Shown piece after piece: positions 31,764 to 41,316 of a stretch of 64,000 nucleotides of DNA (positions are counted from its first letter, which is position 1; each line of letters starts with the position of its first letter). The notes below the pieces were generated by a model. That model searched no databases. It worked only from the letters and a program-made list of their open reading frames with translations, and was not told where the DNA came from. This DNA comes from Pantoea sp. alder81. GTDB taxonomy: Bacteria > Pseudomonadota > Gammaproteobacteria > Enterobacterales > Enterobacteriaceae. The stretch spans positions 248,001-312,000 of the forward strand of contig NZ_JAIUDA010000006.1 in NCBI RefSeq assembly GCF_020179835.1, in the 5' to 3' direction. The position numbers and the translations under genes are program-made.

Positions 31764-32969
31764 TTATTCACTCAACAGGTCTACGGCATGATGCATGGCG
31801 CGCACCAGCGCATCCACGTCCTGCAAATTATTATAGGGGGCGAACGACACACGCAAGGTGCCGCTGACACCCAGTGCCGCCATTAATGGCTGGGCACAAT
31901 GCTGTCCGGCGCGCAGTGCGATGTCTTGTTCTGCCAGCAGCGTGACAATATCGCTGTGGTGAATACCCGCGATATCAAACGCCAGCAGACTGGCATTGCC
32001 ACAACGAAAACTGCGGAAGCCAGGAATTTCGCTTAATTGCTCTTCGGCCAGGCTGGCCAGTTGCTGGCTCCACATCTCGGCTTTTTCTGCGTGATGATGC
32101 GATAGCCACTCCAGCGCGGCGCCCAGGCCCACCACGCCCGCAACATTAGGCGTGCCGGCTTCAAATCGCCACGGCACTGCCTGCTGCGTGTAGCCATCAA
32201 AGTCGACGTGCGATAACATCTTGCCGCCGCCTTGCCACGCATCCATCTCTTCCAGCAGCTCGGCTTTACCATACAGCGCGCCGATGCCCATCGGGCCATA
32301 CAGCTTGTGTGCGGAGAAGGCGTAAAAGTCGATATCCAGCGCCTGAACATTGGGAGGCGCATGCACCACACCTTGTGCGCCATCTACCATTACCTTTGCG
32401 CCAACATGGTGTGCCAGTGCAATCGCCTGCGCCAGATCCGGACAGCCACCGGTGACATTCGACATCTGCCCAATTGCGAGCAACTTAGTGCGTGCGTTGA
32501 GTAAATCAGGCAGTAAACGCATATCGGGCAGACGATCCGCGCCAATCGGCCATTTCACTACTTTCGCACCTGCGGCTTTCGCCACCATCAACCACGGCAC
32601 CAGATTGGCGTGATGCTCGGCTTCGCTCACCACGATTTCATCGCCGGGTTGTAGGCGAGGAGCCAGCCAGCTGTTAGCCACCAGATTGATGGCTTCTGTG
32701 GTTCCACGCGTCCAGACAATCTGACGGTCATCGCCGGCATGAAGCCATCCAGCAACCCGGCCACGCGCCTGCTCATACTGCTCCGTCAGCGCGCGTGCCG
32801 CTTTGAACTGGCTGCGATGCACGGTTCCTGCACTCAAGCTGTAAAACTGCGCCGTAGCATCAATCACCGCCTGAGGCTTCAGCGTAGTGGCTGCGCTATC
32901 GAGATATACGCCCGCATCGCTTAACGCAGGAAACTGCGCACGGAAGGCAGTTGGGGAGAAGATGGTCAT
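31764..32969 (-). CDS. csdA: Cysteine desulfurase CsdA
   Basis: PLP-dependent class V aminotransferase-fold enzyme that removes sulfur from cysteine and passes it to CsdE. It has 401 residues, the same as E. coli. The PLP lysine is in [11 protein letters not shown] and the persulfide cysteine is C358 in AGQHCAQPL, exactly the E. coli position. Transcribed with csdE. Confidence 0.96.
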   Translation of the reverse strand: MTIFSPTAFRAQFPALSDAGVYLDSAATTLKPQAVIDATAQFYSLSAGTVHRSQFKAARALTEQYEQARGRVAGWLHAGDDRQIVWTRGTTEAINLVANSWLAPRLQPGDEIVVSEAEHHANLVPWLMVAKAAGAKVVKWPIGADRLPDMRLLPDLLNARTKLLAIGQMSNVTGGCPDLAQAIALAHHVGAKVMVDGAQGVVHAPPNVQALDIDFYAFSAHKLYGPMGIGALYGKAELLEEMDAWQGGGKMLSHVDFDGYTQQAVPWRFEAGTPNVAGVVGLGAALEWLSHHHAEKAEMWSQQLASLAEEQLSEIPGFRSFRCGNASLLAFDIAGIHHSDIVTLLAEQDIALRAGQHCAQPLMAALGVSGTLRVSFAPYNNLQDVDALVRAMHHAVDLLSE

Positions 32970-33176
32970 ACGAAACCCACTGTATTCAATTTTAGGACCA
33001 GGCTGAAACCCGGCCGGTTGGCTGGCAAAGCTGGAAAAGCGCGTTATGCTAATTATTGCAAGGTTTGAACCGAAACCCGCATAACGAATCGACCTTAACC
33101 AGTCGATTTCACTTTTTGCTGCCTCTGGTCAGCGTTGCGGGTGGTTTAATGCAATCAATCTGCAAGGAGATAGAAG

Positions 33177-33401
33177 ATGAAAAAACTCGCCGCAGTGCTG
33201 GCCGTCTGTACCATGGCCTTTACCCTGGCTGCTTGTTCCAGCAATTATGTCATGCATACCAATGATGGTCGCACCATTGTAGCGGACGGGAAACCGAAAG
33301 TTGACGATGAAACCGGTATGATCAGCTATAAAGATGCCAATGGCAACGAGCAGCAGATCAATCGTACGGATGTGAAAGAGATGGTTGAGATGGGTCAGTA
33401 A
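33177..33401 (+). CDS. ygdI: Small YgdI/YgdR-family lipoprotein YgdI
   Basis: Lipoprotein of 74 residues (E. coli YgdI 75). Signal peptide ends LAAC (Cys about 20), followed by SSNYVMHTNDGRTIV and NRTDVKEMVE. AAGGAG stands just upstream of the ATG. Paralogue of ygdR at 4707; both share the SSNYVM..DGR motif. Role unknown. Confidence 0.93.
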   Translation: MKKLAAVLAVCTMAFTLAACSSNYVMHTNDGRTIVADGKPKVDDETGMISYKDANGNEQQINRTDVKEMVEMGQ

Positions 33402-33410
33402 GCAGCAAGC

Positions 33411-33438
33411 AAAAAAAAGCACCGCAATTTGCGGTGCT
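33411..33438 (-). terminator. Terminator of gcvB
   Basis: Eight-bp stem AGCACCGC / GCGGTGCT with AAATT loop; on the minus strand it is followed by eight T residues. Confidence 0.9.
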
Positions 33439-33607
33439 ACTTAAAATCACTTGGACAGACAGGGTAAATCTACAGGAATTAAAAGCTTGATCTGCAATCG
33501 TCAGATCAAAATGCAAACACAACATCACGACCACAAGCCAAAAGCTCTCCAAAAGTCTGCGATCTCTCGCACGTTTCCAGAAATCTTTTCGTTCCGGCTC
33601 AGGAAGT
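33411..33607 (-). ncRNA. gcvB: GcvB small regulatory RNA
   Basis: About 197 nt, divergent from gcvA as in E. coli. The 5' end ACTTCCTGAGCCGGAACGAA matches E. coli GcvB. The G/U-rich target-pairing region R1 (minus strand of 33512-33534) contains GTGATGTTGTGTTTGCA, and the second conserved pairing region ATTTACCCTGTCTGTCC (33453-33469) is intact. The 3' end is a terminator stem AGCACCGC/GCGGTGCT with an eight-T tail. It represses amino-acid and peptide transporter mRNAs with Hfq; synthesis depends on GcvA. Confidence 0.93.
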
Positions 33608-33613
33608 GCGGCA

Positions 33614-33642
33614 ACTATAGGTATTTGCTGGAGCTTCCTCAA
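33614..33642 (-). promoter_or_regulatory. Sigma-70 promoter of gcvB
   Basis: On the minus strand TTGAGG and TATAGT are 17 bp apart, with TATAGT ending 7 bp before the GcvB 5' end. GcvA activation sites are expected just upstream in the shared gcvA-gcvB interval. Confidence 0.78.
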
Positions 33643-33736
33643 CGGACAAATTATAATGTCTCGGATTAAAATAACTAATACGTAACGACCTTGTATAAGT
33701 TGGACTGTTACCTTGTGAATCCGCAGATGGAAAACC

Positions 33737-34654
33737 ATGTCAAAACGCCTTCCACCGCTTAATGCTTTACGCGTCTTCGATGCTGCAGCCCGCCATTTAA
33801 GCTTTACTAAAGCCGCTGAAGAGCTGTTTGTCACCCAGGCAGCTGTTAGCCACCAGATTAAATCTCTGGAAGATTTCCTCGGTCTTAAGCTATTTCGACG
33901 GAGGAATCGTTCGCTTTTACTGACAGAAGAAGGTCAAAGCTACTATCTGGATATCAAAGAGATCTTCTCTGCTATCAATGATGCAACGCGTAAACTCCAG
34001 GCGCGCAGCGCGAAGGGTGCTTTAACCGTCAGCCTGCTGCCCAGTTTTGCCATTCAGTGGCTGGTGCCACGTCTATCCAGCTTTAATATGGCTTATCCGG
34101 GCATTGATGTGCGCATCCAGGCGGTCGACCGTGATGAAGAGAAACTGGCCGATGATGTCGACGTGGCGATTTTCTATGGTCGCGGCAACTGGCCAGGTTT
34201 GCGCGTTGAGAAACTGTACGCCGAATATTTGCTGCCGGTCTGCTCGCCAATGTGCCTGACTGGCGACAATCCGCTCAAGACACCAGCCGATCTTGCGCAC
34301 TTTACGCTGCTGCATGATGCTTCGCGCCGCGACTGGCAATCCTATATTCGTCAGTTAGGATTGCAGCACATAAATGTGCAGCAGGGGCCGATTTTCAGCC
34401 ACAGCGCGATGGTGCTGCAGGCGGCGATTCACGGACAGGGCGTGGCGCTGGCCAATAATGTGATGGCGCAGAGTGAAATTGAAGCCGGACGGCTGGTCTG
34501 TCCATTTAATGACGTGTTAGTCAGTAAAAACGCTTTTTATCTGGTTTGTCATGACAGCCAGGCAGAACTGGGTAAAATAGCCGCCTTTCGTCAGTGGATC
34601 CTGGAAAAAGCCGCAGCTGAACAAGAAAAATTCCGCTTTCGCTACGATCACTAA
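33737..34654 (+). CDS. gcvA: Glycine cleavage system transcriptional activator GcvA
   Basis: LysR-type regulator of 305 residues, as in E. coli. The N-terminal winged helix-turn-helix (about residues 7-65) reads LPPLNALRVFDAAARHLSFTKAAEELFVTQAAVSHQIK in two halves; the rest is a periplasmic-binding-like effector domain. It controls gcvTHP and activates the divergent gcvB. Confidence 0.96.
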   Translation: MSKRLPPLNALRVFDAAARHLSFTKAAEELFVTQAAVSHQIKSLEDFLGLKLFRRRNRSLLLTEEGQSYYLDIKEIFSAINDATRKLQARSAKGALTVSLLPSFAIQWLVPRLSSFNMAYPGIDVRIQAVDRDEEKLADDVDVAIFYGRGNWPGLRVEKLYAEYLLPVCSPMCLTGDNPLKTPADLAHFTLLHDASRRDWQSYIRQLGLQHINVQQGPIFSHSAMVLQAAIHGQGVALANNVMAQSEIEAGRLVCPFNDVLVSKNAFYLVCHDSQAELGKIAAFRQWILEKAAAEQEKFRFRYDH

Positions 34655-34704
34655 TGCGTTGAATGCTGCACAGTGATGTACAGTTTCATCTTGAGGAAGA
34701 AAGA

Positions 34705-35100
34705 ATGTCCAGTCGTGCCATGTTTGTGTTTGCCGCCATTAGCGGATTCCTGCTGGTGGCATTTGGTGCTTTTGGAGCACATGTGCTGAGCAAATCGCTC
34801 GGCCCGGCCGAAATGGCGTGGATCCATACCGGTCTGGAATATCAGGCCTATCACACATTGGCGGTGATTGGTCTGGGTGCGGCGATGCTGCGTCGCGCCA
34901 ATATCTGGTTTTACTGGAGCAGCGCCGCGCTGGCGCTCGGCACCGTGTTGTTCAGTGGCAGCCTATATTGCTTAGCGCTGTCGCACTTAAAGTTTTGGGT
35001 TTTTGTTACGCCAGTAGGAGGATTGTTCTTCCTGATTGGCTGGTTCTTGATGTTGATTGGCGCATTGCGTCTTAAACGAAAGGCGGATCGCCATGAATAA
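34705..35100 (+). CDS. ygdD: DUF423 inner-membrane protein YgdD
   Basis: Small membrane protein of 131 residues, as in E. coli, with four hydrophobic helices and the DUF423 blocks [10 protein letters not shown] and [15 protein letters not shown] 34705 has GAGGAAGA upstream; an earlier in-frame start at 34663 is not supported. Overlaps rlmM by eight bases. Function unknown. Confidence 0.93.
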   Translation: MSSRAMFVFAAISGFLLVAFGAFGAHVLSKSLGPAEMAWIHTGLEYQAYHTLAVIGLGAAMLRRANIWFYWSSAALALGTVLFSGSLYCLALSHLKFWVFVTPVGGLFFLIGWFLMLIGALRLKRKADRHE

Positions 35101-36193
35101 AGTTTTGCTCTATTGCCGTCCTGGCTTCGAGAAAGAGTGCGCGGCAGAAATCAGTGCCAAAGCCGCAGAGCGTGAGGTTTACGGTTTTGCGCGCGTTAAA
35201 GATGATTCCGGCTACGTGCTTTATGAGTGCTATCAGCAGGAAGATGCTGAAAAGCTGATTCAAACGCTGCCGTTTGCCGAGCTGATCTTTGCACGTCAGA
35301 TGCTGGTGGTGGGTGAACTGCTGCGCGACTTGCCGCCAGAAGATCGTATTACCCCGATTGTCGGCATGTTAACCGGTGTGGTGGAGAAGGGCGGTGAGCT
35401 GCGTGTTGAAGTGCCGGATACCAATGAAGCGAAAGAACTGACCAAGTTCTGCCGTAAGTTAACCGTGCCGCTGCGTGCCAGCCTGCGTGAGAGCAAAATT
35501 CTGCTCAACTACGAATCACCGAAACGTCCGGTGGTGCATGTGTTCTTTATTGCACCCGGTACCTGCTATGTTGGTTATTCGTTGCCAGAGAACAACTCAC
35601 CGTTCTATATGGGTATCCCGCGCCTCAAGTTCCCGTCGGATGCGCCAAGCCGTTCAACGCTGAAGCTGGAAGAGGCGTTTCACGTCTTCATCCCGGCTGA
35701 TGAGTGGGATGAACGTTTGGGCAGCGGCATGTATGCCGTGGATCTGGGAGCCTGCCCTGGCGGCTGGACCTATCAGCTGGTCAAGCGCAGCATGTGGGTG
35801 TTCGCCGTAGATAACGGTCCGATGGCGCCAAGCCTGATGGATACCGGGCAAGTCACGCACTGTCGTGAAGACGGTTTCAAATACCGCCCGTCGCGCAGTA
35901 ACATCAGCTGGCTGGTGTGTGACATGGTGGAAAAACCGGTGCGTGTGGCCAGTTTGATGACGGAGTGGCTGGTTAACGGCTGGTGCCGTGAGGCGATCTT
36001 CAACCTCAAACTGCCAATGAAAAAGCGTTATGAAGAAGTGACGCAAAATCTGGCTATGATCGATGAGGCGTTGAAAGAAAAGGGCATCAATGCCCAGATC
36101 CAGGCACGCCAGCTGTATCACGACCGGGAAGAGATTACCGTGCATGTGCGCCGGCTTTGGGCGGCTGTGGGCGGCCGTCGCGACGAACGCTAA
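35093..36193 (+). CDS. rlmM: 23S rRNA 2'-O-ribose C2498 methyltransferase RlmM
   Basis: SAM-dependent methyltransferase modifying C2498 of 23S rRNA. It has 366 residues, the same as E. coli. An N-terminal THUMP-like domain ([14 protein letters not shown]) is followed by the RrmJ-fold catalytic domain with SAM loop [13 protein letters not shown] and catalytic [12 protein letters not shown]. Start ATG 35093 lies inside the ygdD end. The stop codon touches the first 96-bp repeat. Confidence 0.95.
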   Translation: MNKVLLYCRPGFEKECAAEISAKAAEREVYGFARVKDDSGYVLYECYQQEDAEKLIQTLPFAELIFARQMLVVGELLRDLPPEDRITPIVGMLTGVVEKGGELRVEVPDTNEAKELTKFCRKLTVPLRASLRESKILLNYESPKRPVVHVFFIAPGTCYVGYSLPENNSPFYMGIPRLKFPSDAPSRSTLKLEEAFHVFIPADEWDERLGSGMYAVDLGACPGGWTYQLVKRSMWVFAVDNGPMAPSLMDTGQVTHCREDGFKYRPSRSNISWLVCDMVEKPVRVASLMTEWLVNGWCREAIFNLKLPMKKRYEEVTQNLAMIDEALKEKGINAQIQARQLYHDREEITVHVRRLWAAVGGRRDER

Positions 36194-36490
36194 TCCTGCT
36201 TCATACTTTGCACTACAGCCGCGTTGGCTGCGCTTGCTCGCCCCGGTCACATACTGATGTATGGTCCCGGGGACTCACGCACTTGCCGATCCTGCTTCAT
36301 ACTTTGCACTACAGCAGCGTTGGCTGCGCTTGTTCGCCCCGGTCACATACTGACGTATGGTCCCGGGGACTCACGCACTTGCCGATCCTGCTTCATACTT
36401 TGCACTACAGCAGCGTTGGCTGCGCTTGTTCGCCCCGGTCACATACTGACGTATGCTCCCGGGGACTCTCGCGCTTGCCGCCTTGCTGTA
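36193..36490. repeat. Three tandem 96-bp palindromic repeats
   Basis: Units start at 36193, 36289 and 36385, exactly 96 bp apart and nearly identical. Each has a central palindrome CATACTGAYGTATG inside CCCCGG/CCGGGG arms, flanked by GCGTTGGCTGCGCTTG and CACTTGCC or GCGCTTGCCG blocks. The third unit continues into GCCGCCTTGCTGTAG, probably the original element end. A diverged single copy lies at 5820-5894. The units are open in more than one frame, but the translations are repetitive and not believable proteins. The rest of the rlmM-xni gap (36491-36606) shows nothing else clear. Confidence 0.9.
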
Positions 36491-36606
36491 GCACAAATTA
36501 TTTCGCAGGATCTCTCGAGTTATACTCATAGCAGAACAATTTTTTGCACCTACCACCTATCAAGATATTCGCGTGTTTATGTGGCAGAGGGTGCTGCACC
36601 TGCCAT

Positions 36607-37362
36607 TCACGGCTTATACCGCAACGTATTTAAATTCCCCTGCAGGACCAAATCGCGTTTTAACGTTGAGACCTGGCGGCAAATCTCAGCTATCTGCTGG
36701 TGATCGCGCAGTTTCTTTTGCCACTTTTCCGGGACCTGGTCGAACTGCTGATACAGGGCTTCCAGGGTGCCGAACTGCGTGAGTAAATCGCGGGCGCTTT
36801 TGGGGCCGATGCCGGTAACACCGGGGATTTTGCTGCTGCTAATGCCGCACAGCCCCCAGTAATCGGGTAATTGTGCGGGCGTGACGCCAAATTCATGCTC
36901 AATAAAGGGCACGTCCAGCCAGCGTTTCTGGAAATAATCGCGGATGCGGATATTGGGTGCCAGCAACTGGCAATAGCCTTTGTCGGTGGAGACGATCGTC
37001 GCCTGATGTCCGGCATCGGCCATTTTCACTGCCAGCGTGGCGGCAAGATCGTCGGCTTCATCCAAATCAGCGACCCAGCAAGGCACGCCGATAGCCTCAA
37101 AGGCCTGCTGGATAACGGGCATCTCCATTTGCAAATCATCCGGCATTGGTGGGCGGCCCGCTTTGTAATCGGGCAGTAGCTGATGTCGCCAGCCAGGGTG
37201 ACGATCGTGGCTATCGAATACCGCCACGACGTGCGTCGGTTGCGTGTGGCCTAATAGCTGATGCAGCGCGGCGACGCAGGCTTCGCGGCAGGGTGTGCCT
37301 TGAACGGCATGCAAACGGCGGATCAGGTTCAGCGCATCAATAATCAGAAGATGAAACGACAT
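36607..37362 (-). CDS. xni: Flap endonuclease Xni (ExoIX)
   Basis: FEN-family nuclease related to the 5' nuclease domain of PolA; 251 residues as in E. coli. Acidic metal-binding motifs are seen as [12 protein letters not shown] at the N terminus, [11 protein letters not shown] in the middle and STDKGYCQL; the DNA-binding helix-hairpin-helix is [21 protein letters not shown]. Xni orthologues lack one of the metal-site acids of PolA, so activity is weak flap cleavage. Minus strand, upstream of the repeat array. Confidence 0.94.
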   Translation of the reverse strand: MSFHLLIIDALNLIRRLHAVQGTPCREACVAALHQLLGHTQPTHVVAVFDSHDRHPGWRHQLLPDYKAGRPPMPDDLQMEMPVIQQAFEAIGVPCWVADLDEADDLAATLAVKMADAGHQATIVSTDKGYCQLLAPNIRIRDYFQKRWLDVPFIEHEFGVTPAQLPDYWGLCGISSSKIPGVTGIGPKSARDLLTQFGTLEALYQQFDQVPEKWQKKLRDHQQIAEICRQVSTLKRDLVLQGNLNTLRYKP

Positions 37363-37400
37363 AGTGATAGCGGCAGCCCGCAGGCTGCCTTCCTGGTGGG

Positions 37401-38756
37401 TTATTTAATGATTTCGTAGCAGGGGATGTAGGCGCTGCCCGGCAGCTTCATACGCTGTTGTGCGACGAAGCCCTGCAGTAGCTCATCCATGCGATGCATG
37501 ATGTCCGCGTCACCCTGAAGCTGGTAGGGGCCTTTCTCACGAATTTCGCGGATACCCACTTCCTTGACGTTTCCAGCAACGATACCAGAGAAGGCGCGAC
37601 GCAAATCTGCCGCCAGTTTCTCCGCAGGCTGGTTGGGGAACAGTTTCAGATTGGCCATATTTTCGTGCGTGGGCAGGAAGGGAACCTGCAACTCTGGCGC
37701 GATACGAATCGACCAGTTAAAGCTGTAGGCATCGCCAGTTTCACGACGATACTCTTTCACCTGCGGCATCGCTTTCTTCATCAGACGCGCCACTTCAGCC
37801 GCATCATCAATGATGATTTTGTAGTGCTTACGTGCAGTTTCGCCCAGCGTGTTGACGATGAAATCATCCAGTACGCGGAAGTAGTCGGCACTCTCTTTGG
37901 GTCCGGTCAGAATCAGCGGCAATACCTGATCGCTGTTGTGCGGATTCATCAGAATGCCCAGCAAATACAGCAACTCTTCTGCCGTGCCGACGCCGCCAGG
38001 GAAAATCACAATACCATGGGCGATGCGTACAAAGGCTTCGAGGCGTTTTTCGATATCCGGCATGATGATCAGTTCATTCACCAGCGGATTAGGTGGCTCA
38101 GCCGCGATGATGGACGGCTCAGTCAGACCAATGAAACGGCTGTCATGATAGCGCTGCTGAGCATGGCCCACCGCTGCACCTTTCATCGGCGCTTCCATTA
38201 CGCCAGGCCCGCAGCCAGTACAGATGTTAAGCTCGCGCAGGCCCATTTGCGTGCCGACATTACGGCAATACTGATATTCCACGGCGTTAATCGAGTGGCC
38301 ACCCCAGCACACCACGGTGTTGGGATATTCGCCGATGTGCAGCGCACGCGCGTTACGCAGGATTGAGAACACCTGATTGGTAATGTGCGCGGAATCATCA
38401 GCGTTCTGCTGATCGCTGCGCTCAAGCTGGCCATTCACAAACAGGATATCGCGCAGCACGGCAAACAGGTTGGCCTGCAATGAGCGGATGATACGGCCAT
38501 CTACAAAGGCTTCTTCAGGCGGATTAATCAGTTCGAGCTTTACGCCACGCTCACGGCGCAGCACGTTGATATCAAAGCTTTCAAAGCGGGAGAGCAGTTC
38601 CTGACTACTGTCGGTCTGGCTGCCGGAGTTGAGCACCGCTAATGAGCAGTTGCGAAAAAGCTGGTAAAGGTCGCTGCTGGCCGTTTGCTTCAGCATGTCG
38701 ACTTCCAACTGGGAGAGCAGATCCATTGAGCCAAGCGGGCTGATATGTGTAATCAA
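37401..38756 (-). CDS. ppnN: Nucleotide 5'-monophosphate nucleosidase PpnN (YgdH)
   Basis: LOG-family enzyme that splits nucleoside monophosphates into base and ribose 5-phosphate, and is stimulated by (p)ppGpp in E. coli. It has 451 residues (E. coli 454). The lysine-decarboxylase-like core includes [12 protein letters not shown] and [13 protein letters not shown]. The start codon is TTG at 38756, chosen because GGAG of an AAAGGAG sequence lies five bases upstream and the N terminus [11 protein letters not shown] matches E. coli. The gene for its effector synthase, relA, is also in the window. Confidence 0.94.
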   Translation of the reverse strand: MITHISPLGSMDLLSQLEVDMLKQTASSDLYQLFRNCSLAVLNSGSQTDSSQELLSRFESFDINVLRRERGVKLELINPPEEAFVDGRIIRSLQANLFAVLRDILFVNGQLERSDQQNADDSAHITNQVFSILRNARALHIGEYPNTVVCWGGHSINAVEYQYCRNVGTQMGLRELNICTGCGPGVMEAPMKGAAVGHAQQRYHDSRFIGLTEPSIIAAEPPNPLVNELIIMPDIEKRLEAFVRIAHGIVIFPGGVGTAEELLYLLGILMNPHNSDQVLPLILTGPKESADYFRVLDDFIVNTLGETARKHYKIIIDDAAEVARLMKKAMPQVKEYRRETGDAYSFNWSIRIAPELQVPFLPTHENMANLKLFPNQPAEKLAADLRRAFSGIVAGNVKEVGIREIREKGPYQLQGDADIMHRMDELLQGFVAQQRMKLPGSAYIPCYEIIK

Positions 38757-38942
38757 GAGAACTCCTTTACACGCAAATGCGTGACGGGTGACGCTGCGCT
38801 TAACCTGCTGAACGCAGTGACGAAAATCCTTCGGGACGCAGGTCTAAACCTTAGCGCCTTTGACAGAGTAACGTTGTCCGCAGTGAATGCTCAAGTGGAA
38901 CCGCGCATCCGTGCTGCGGCCTGCGAGGCGTCTCGCAATCTG

Positions 38943-39788
38943 TTACTGACGTACCAGACGGGAAAATCCTGGAGAGAAGGGAACGTTGCTGCGCCACGGG
39001 TTGATATCCAGCCCACCACGGCGCGTATAGCGTGCATAGACGGTCAGGGACTCTGGTTGGCAAAAGCGTTGGATGTCGTTGAAAATACGCTCAACGCACT
39101 GTTCGTGGAATTCATTGTGCTGGCGGAAGGAGATCAGATAACGCAGCAGGGCTTCGCGATCGATACGCGGGCCTTTATAGCGAATCATCACTGAACCCCA
39201 ATCGGGCTGATGAGTGATCAGACAGTTGGATTTCAGCAAATGGCTCACCAGCGTTTCTTCAACCACTTCACTGCCCGCAGCCTGCGCTAAATAATCGGCA
39301 TTGAAAGCATAGTCGTGGATCTCGATATCCTGTTCGTCGATGACATCGCCGTTGAAATGGCCGATCGGCTGGCCTTCCACTTCGCCCAGACGGAACAGCG
39401 CCACGCTGACCTCGCCATTGGCGCAGGCGCGTAGATCACGCTCGAGTGTCTGTCGCACTTCGCCCCAGTCAGCGAAACGCGTCTGGTTAAAACTGTTAAG
39501 ATAGAGCTTAAAGCTCTTGGACTCGATCAGGTTTTCGCTGTCCGCGCGCAGCACCACTTCGCCCACCGCCACTTGCGGCACGCCTTTGCTGTTTAGCCAG
39601 GAGAGTTCGTACAGCGTCCAGATATCTGCGCCCTGAAACGGCAGGTTATCTGGGTAAAGCCCAAGCGGTTCACGATTCAGGCTGCGCGGCACCGATTGCA
39701 GCAGCGTGTTATCGTAGTGATCAACATAAGCCGTGGGCTTACCTAACGTCAGGCCGCTTAACGCCTGATCGCGGTTTTCAGAAGACAT
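38943..39788 (-). CDS. queF: NADPH-dependent 7-cyano-7-deazaguanine reductase QueF
   Basis: Reduces preQ0 to preQ1 in queuosine synthesis. It has 281 residues (E. coli 282), the long two-domain form. The catalytic cysteine lies in [15 protein letters not shown] and the QueF motif is [20 protein letters not shown] 39788 (MSSENRDQ) matches the E. coli start better than a GTG four codons upstream. Divergent from syd. Confidence 0.96.
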   Translation of the reverse strand: MSSENRDQALSGLTLGKPTAYVDHYDNTLLQSVPRSLNREPLGLYPDNLPFQGADIWTLYELSWLNSKGVPQVAVGEVVLRADSENLIESKSFKLYLNSFNQTRFADWGEVRQTLERDLRACANGEVSVALFRLGEVEGQPIGHFNGDVIDEQDIEIHDYAFNADYLAQAAGSEVVEETLVSHLLKSNCLITHQPDWGSVMIRYKGPRIDREALLRYLISFRQHNEFHEQCVERIFNDIQRFCQPESLTVYARYTRRGGLDINPWRSNVPFSPGFSRLVRQ

Positions 39789-39850
39789 ATCGGTTACCAC
39801 TAAATTCCATCAAAGTGGCTAAGTGTAACCGATCACAAGCGAGAAGATGA

Positions 39851-40399
39851 ATGATGCAGCAAACCGCAGATGCCCTGCGTGAGTTTACCGCCCGTTATGT
39901 GCAACATTGGCAGCAGCAGGCAGGACATCTGCCCGCCAGTGAGGATCTGCTGGGTGTGCCATCCCCCTGTGTTGTCAGCACGCTGGATGATCGTGTTCTG
40001 TGGCAACCACAGCCGTTTACCTTGCCAGCGACCCTGGAAGCCGTCGAGCGAGCGCTGGAAATTCAGCTGCACTCTGATATCAATGCCTTTTACACCTCGC
40101 AATTTGCCGGTGATATGACCGCGACCTTTCAACAGCAGCCGGTTACTTTGTTACAGGTGTGGAGCGAATCAGACTTTACCCGCTTGCAGGAGAATCTGAT
40201 TGGCCATCTGGTGATGAAGCGCCGCTTAAAACAGAGTCCAACATTATTTATTGCTACTACTGAATCGGAGCAGGATGTGATTGCTCTGTGTAACCTTTCA
40301 GGTGAAGTTATTCTTGAACAGCCTGGTAGTAAAAAGCGTCAGGTACTGGCCACGAGCATTCAGACATTTCTTAATGATTTACAACCGGTTAGTACCTGA
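39851..40399 (+). CDS. syd: SecY-interacting protein Syd
   Basis: Small acidic protein at the cytoplasmic membrane that binds SecY and checks abnormal SecYEG complexes. It has 182 residues (E. coli 181) with the blocks [25 protein letters not shown]-like [15 protein letters not shown] and CNLSGEV. Two consecutive ATG codons (39851, 39854) make the start ambiguous by one residue. Confidence 0.93.
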   Translation: MMQQTADALREFTARYVQHWQQQAGHLPASEDLLGVPSPCVVSTLDDRVLWQPQPFTLPATLEAVERALEIQLHSDINAFYTSQFAGDMTATFQQQPVTLLQVWSESDFTRLQENLIGHLVMKRRLKQSPTLFIATTESEQDVIALCNLSGEVILEQPGSKKRQVLATSIQTFLNDLQPVST

Positions 40400-40423
40400 G
40401 TGGCAGATTTCGCAGGTTGGGTT

Positions 40424-40441
40424 TGTAAGAGATCTCTCACA
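40424..40441. promoter_or_regulatory. UvrY (GacA-type) activator palindrome upstream of csrB
   Basis: TGTAAGAGATCTCTCACA is a near match to the GacA/UvrY consensus TGTAAG-N6-CTTACA, about 165-185 bp upstream of the csrB start, a long distance also seen in E. coli. Its right half pairs again with TGTGAGAGATC at 40447-40457, giving a second 11-bp inverted repeat with a 5-bp spacer. BarA, the UvrY kinase, is encoded at 51960. Confidence 0.8.
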
Positions 40442-40575
40442 TTAGGTGTGAGAGATCGCTAGATCATCTTGCAGCCATCCGGAAGATAAAGATGTAAAAA
40501 TATTGTGAATCATAAGCTTATGGCATCACTCCTAAAATTAGTAGTGTGAGAAATCTATTAACGCGACTTACTAAC

Positions 40576-40604
40576 TTGTTATTGCGATGGTTTCTGACAG
40601 AATA
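40576..40604 (+). promoter_or_regulatory. Probable csrB promoter
   Basis: TTGTTA and AGAATA are separated by 17 bp, placing the transcript start near 40605-40611. Confidence 0.6.
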
Positions 40605-40922
40605 GTCACCACTGGCAGGATGCTGGGGATTAAAGAGACGTTCAGGAGAATGTCAGCCAGGAGGCAGGAACGTAACGGAGTTTACGGCACATGGAAGGCT
40701 TCAGGATGAAGCAGGACACTCAGGATTGAGTCAGGGACACCTCCAGGACGGAGAATGAGAGCCACGTGGATGGTGGTGGGCCAGGATGCTAAGGATAACT
40801 GTCACGATGACAGGCAATGGAAAGCAGAGGAAGAGTTGTCATGGATGAGCAGGGAGCACAGCGGTGGCGGGAATGCTGCGAACGAAACCGGGAGCACTGT
40901 AATCACAGTGCTCCCTTTTTTT
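40605..40922 (+). ncRNA. csrB: CsrB small RNA, antagonist of CsrA
   Basis: About 318 nt between syd and yqcC, the conserved csrB site. I count 22 GGA motifs, many as CAGGA(T/C)G in small hairpin loops (for example CTTCAGGATGAAG and CCTCCAGGACGGAG). The 3' part, AGCAGGGAGCAC through GGAATGCTGCGAACGAA and the terminator, is nearly identical to E. coli CsrB. Each GGA can bind CsrA, sequestering it. It is shorter than the 369-nt E. coli RNA. The 5' end is inferred from alignment and may be off by a few bases. Confidence 0.94.
40890..40922 (+). terminator. csrB terminator
   Basis: Perfect 11-bp stem GGGAGCACTGT / ACAGTGCTCCC with AATC loop and a seven-T tail. Confidence 0.95.
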
Positions 40923-40989
40923 ATGCCTTTTTTGCAGCGTGAACGACTAATGGTATGCTTGCCGCCCAATTTTTCTCTGGAGGTGGCGT

Positions 40990-41316
40990 ATGTCGTCGCA
41001 AATGATTATTCAACAGCTGCAGCAGATCGAAGCGGTGATGCGCGAACACGGCCACTGGCAGACGCAATCCCCTGAGGCGGCAGCCTTCGCCAGCACTGAA
41101 CCTTTTTGTCTCAATACCATGGAGCCGCTAGAGTGGCTGCAATGGGTGCTCATCCCACGCTTTTCTGCGCTAATCGAAGCTGGCGCGCCACTGCCGCAGA
41201 ATTTCTCTGTGACGCCTTACTATGAAGTCGCGTTACCAGCCACCACGTCAGGCCATGCAGTCCTGTTGCTGACATTAGGGCAGTTTGACGCGCTTTTTCA
41301 GGATCCGACCTCTTAA
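40990..41316 (+). CDS. yqcC: YqcC-family protein
   Basis: Protein of 108 residues (E. coli YqcC 109) of a helical domain family with no known activity; motifs PFCLNTMEPLEWLQWVLIPR are shared with E. coli. A strong GGAGG precedes the ATG. Its stop overlaps the truC start by one base (TAATG), so it is probably coupled with truC. Confidence 0.92.
   Translation: MSSQMIIQQLQQIEAVMREHGHWQTQSPEAAAFASTEPFCLNTMEPLEWLQWVLIPRFSALIEAGAPLPQNFSVTPYYEVALPATTSGHAVLLLTLGQFDALFQDPTS

Noticed and set aside
36193..36490. CRISPR array
   Set aside because: Repeat units are contiguous without unique spacers, and no cas genes are nearby.
36157..36703. Repetitive proteins encoded by the 96-bp array
   Set aside because: 96 is divisible by three, so the repeats stay open in frame; the peptides are pure repeat translation with no start signal or homologue.
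40755..41075. 106-codon frame starting inside csrB
   Set aside because: Overlaps the CsrB RNA, its terminator and the start of yqcC; no coding support.
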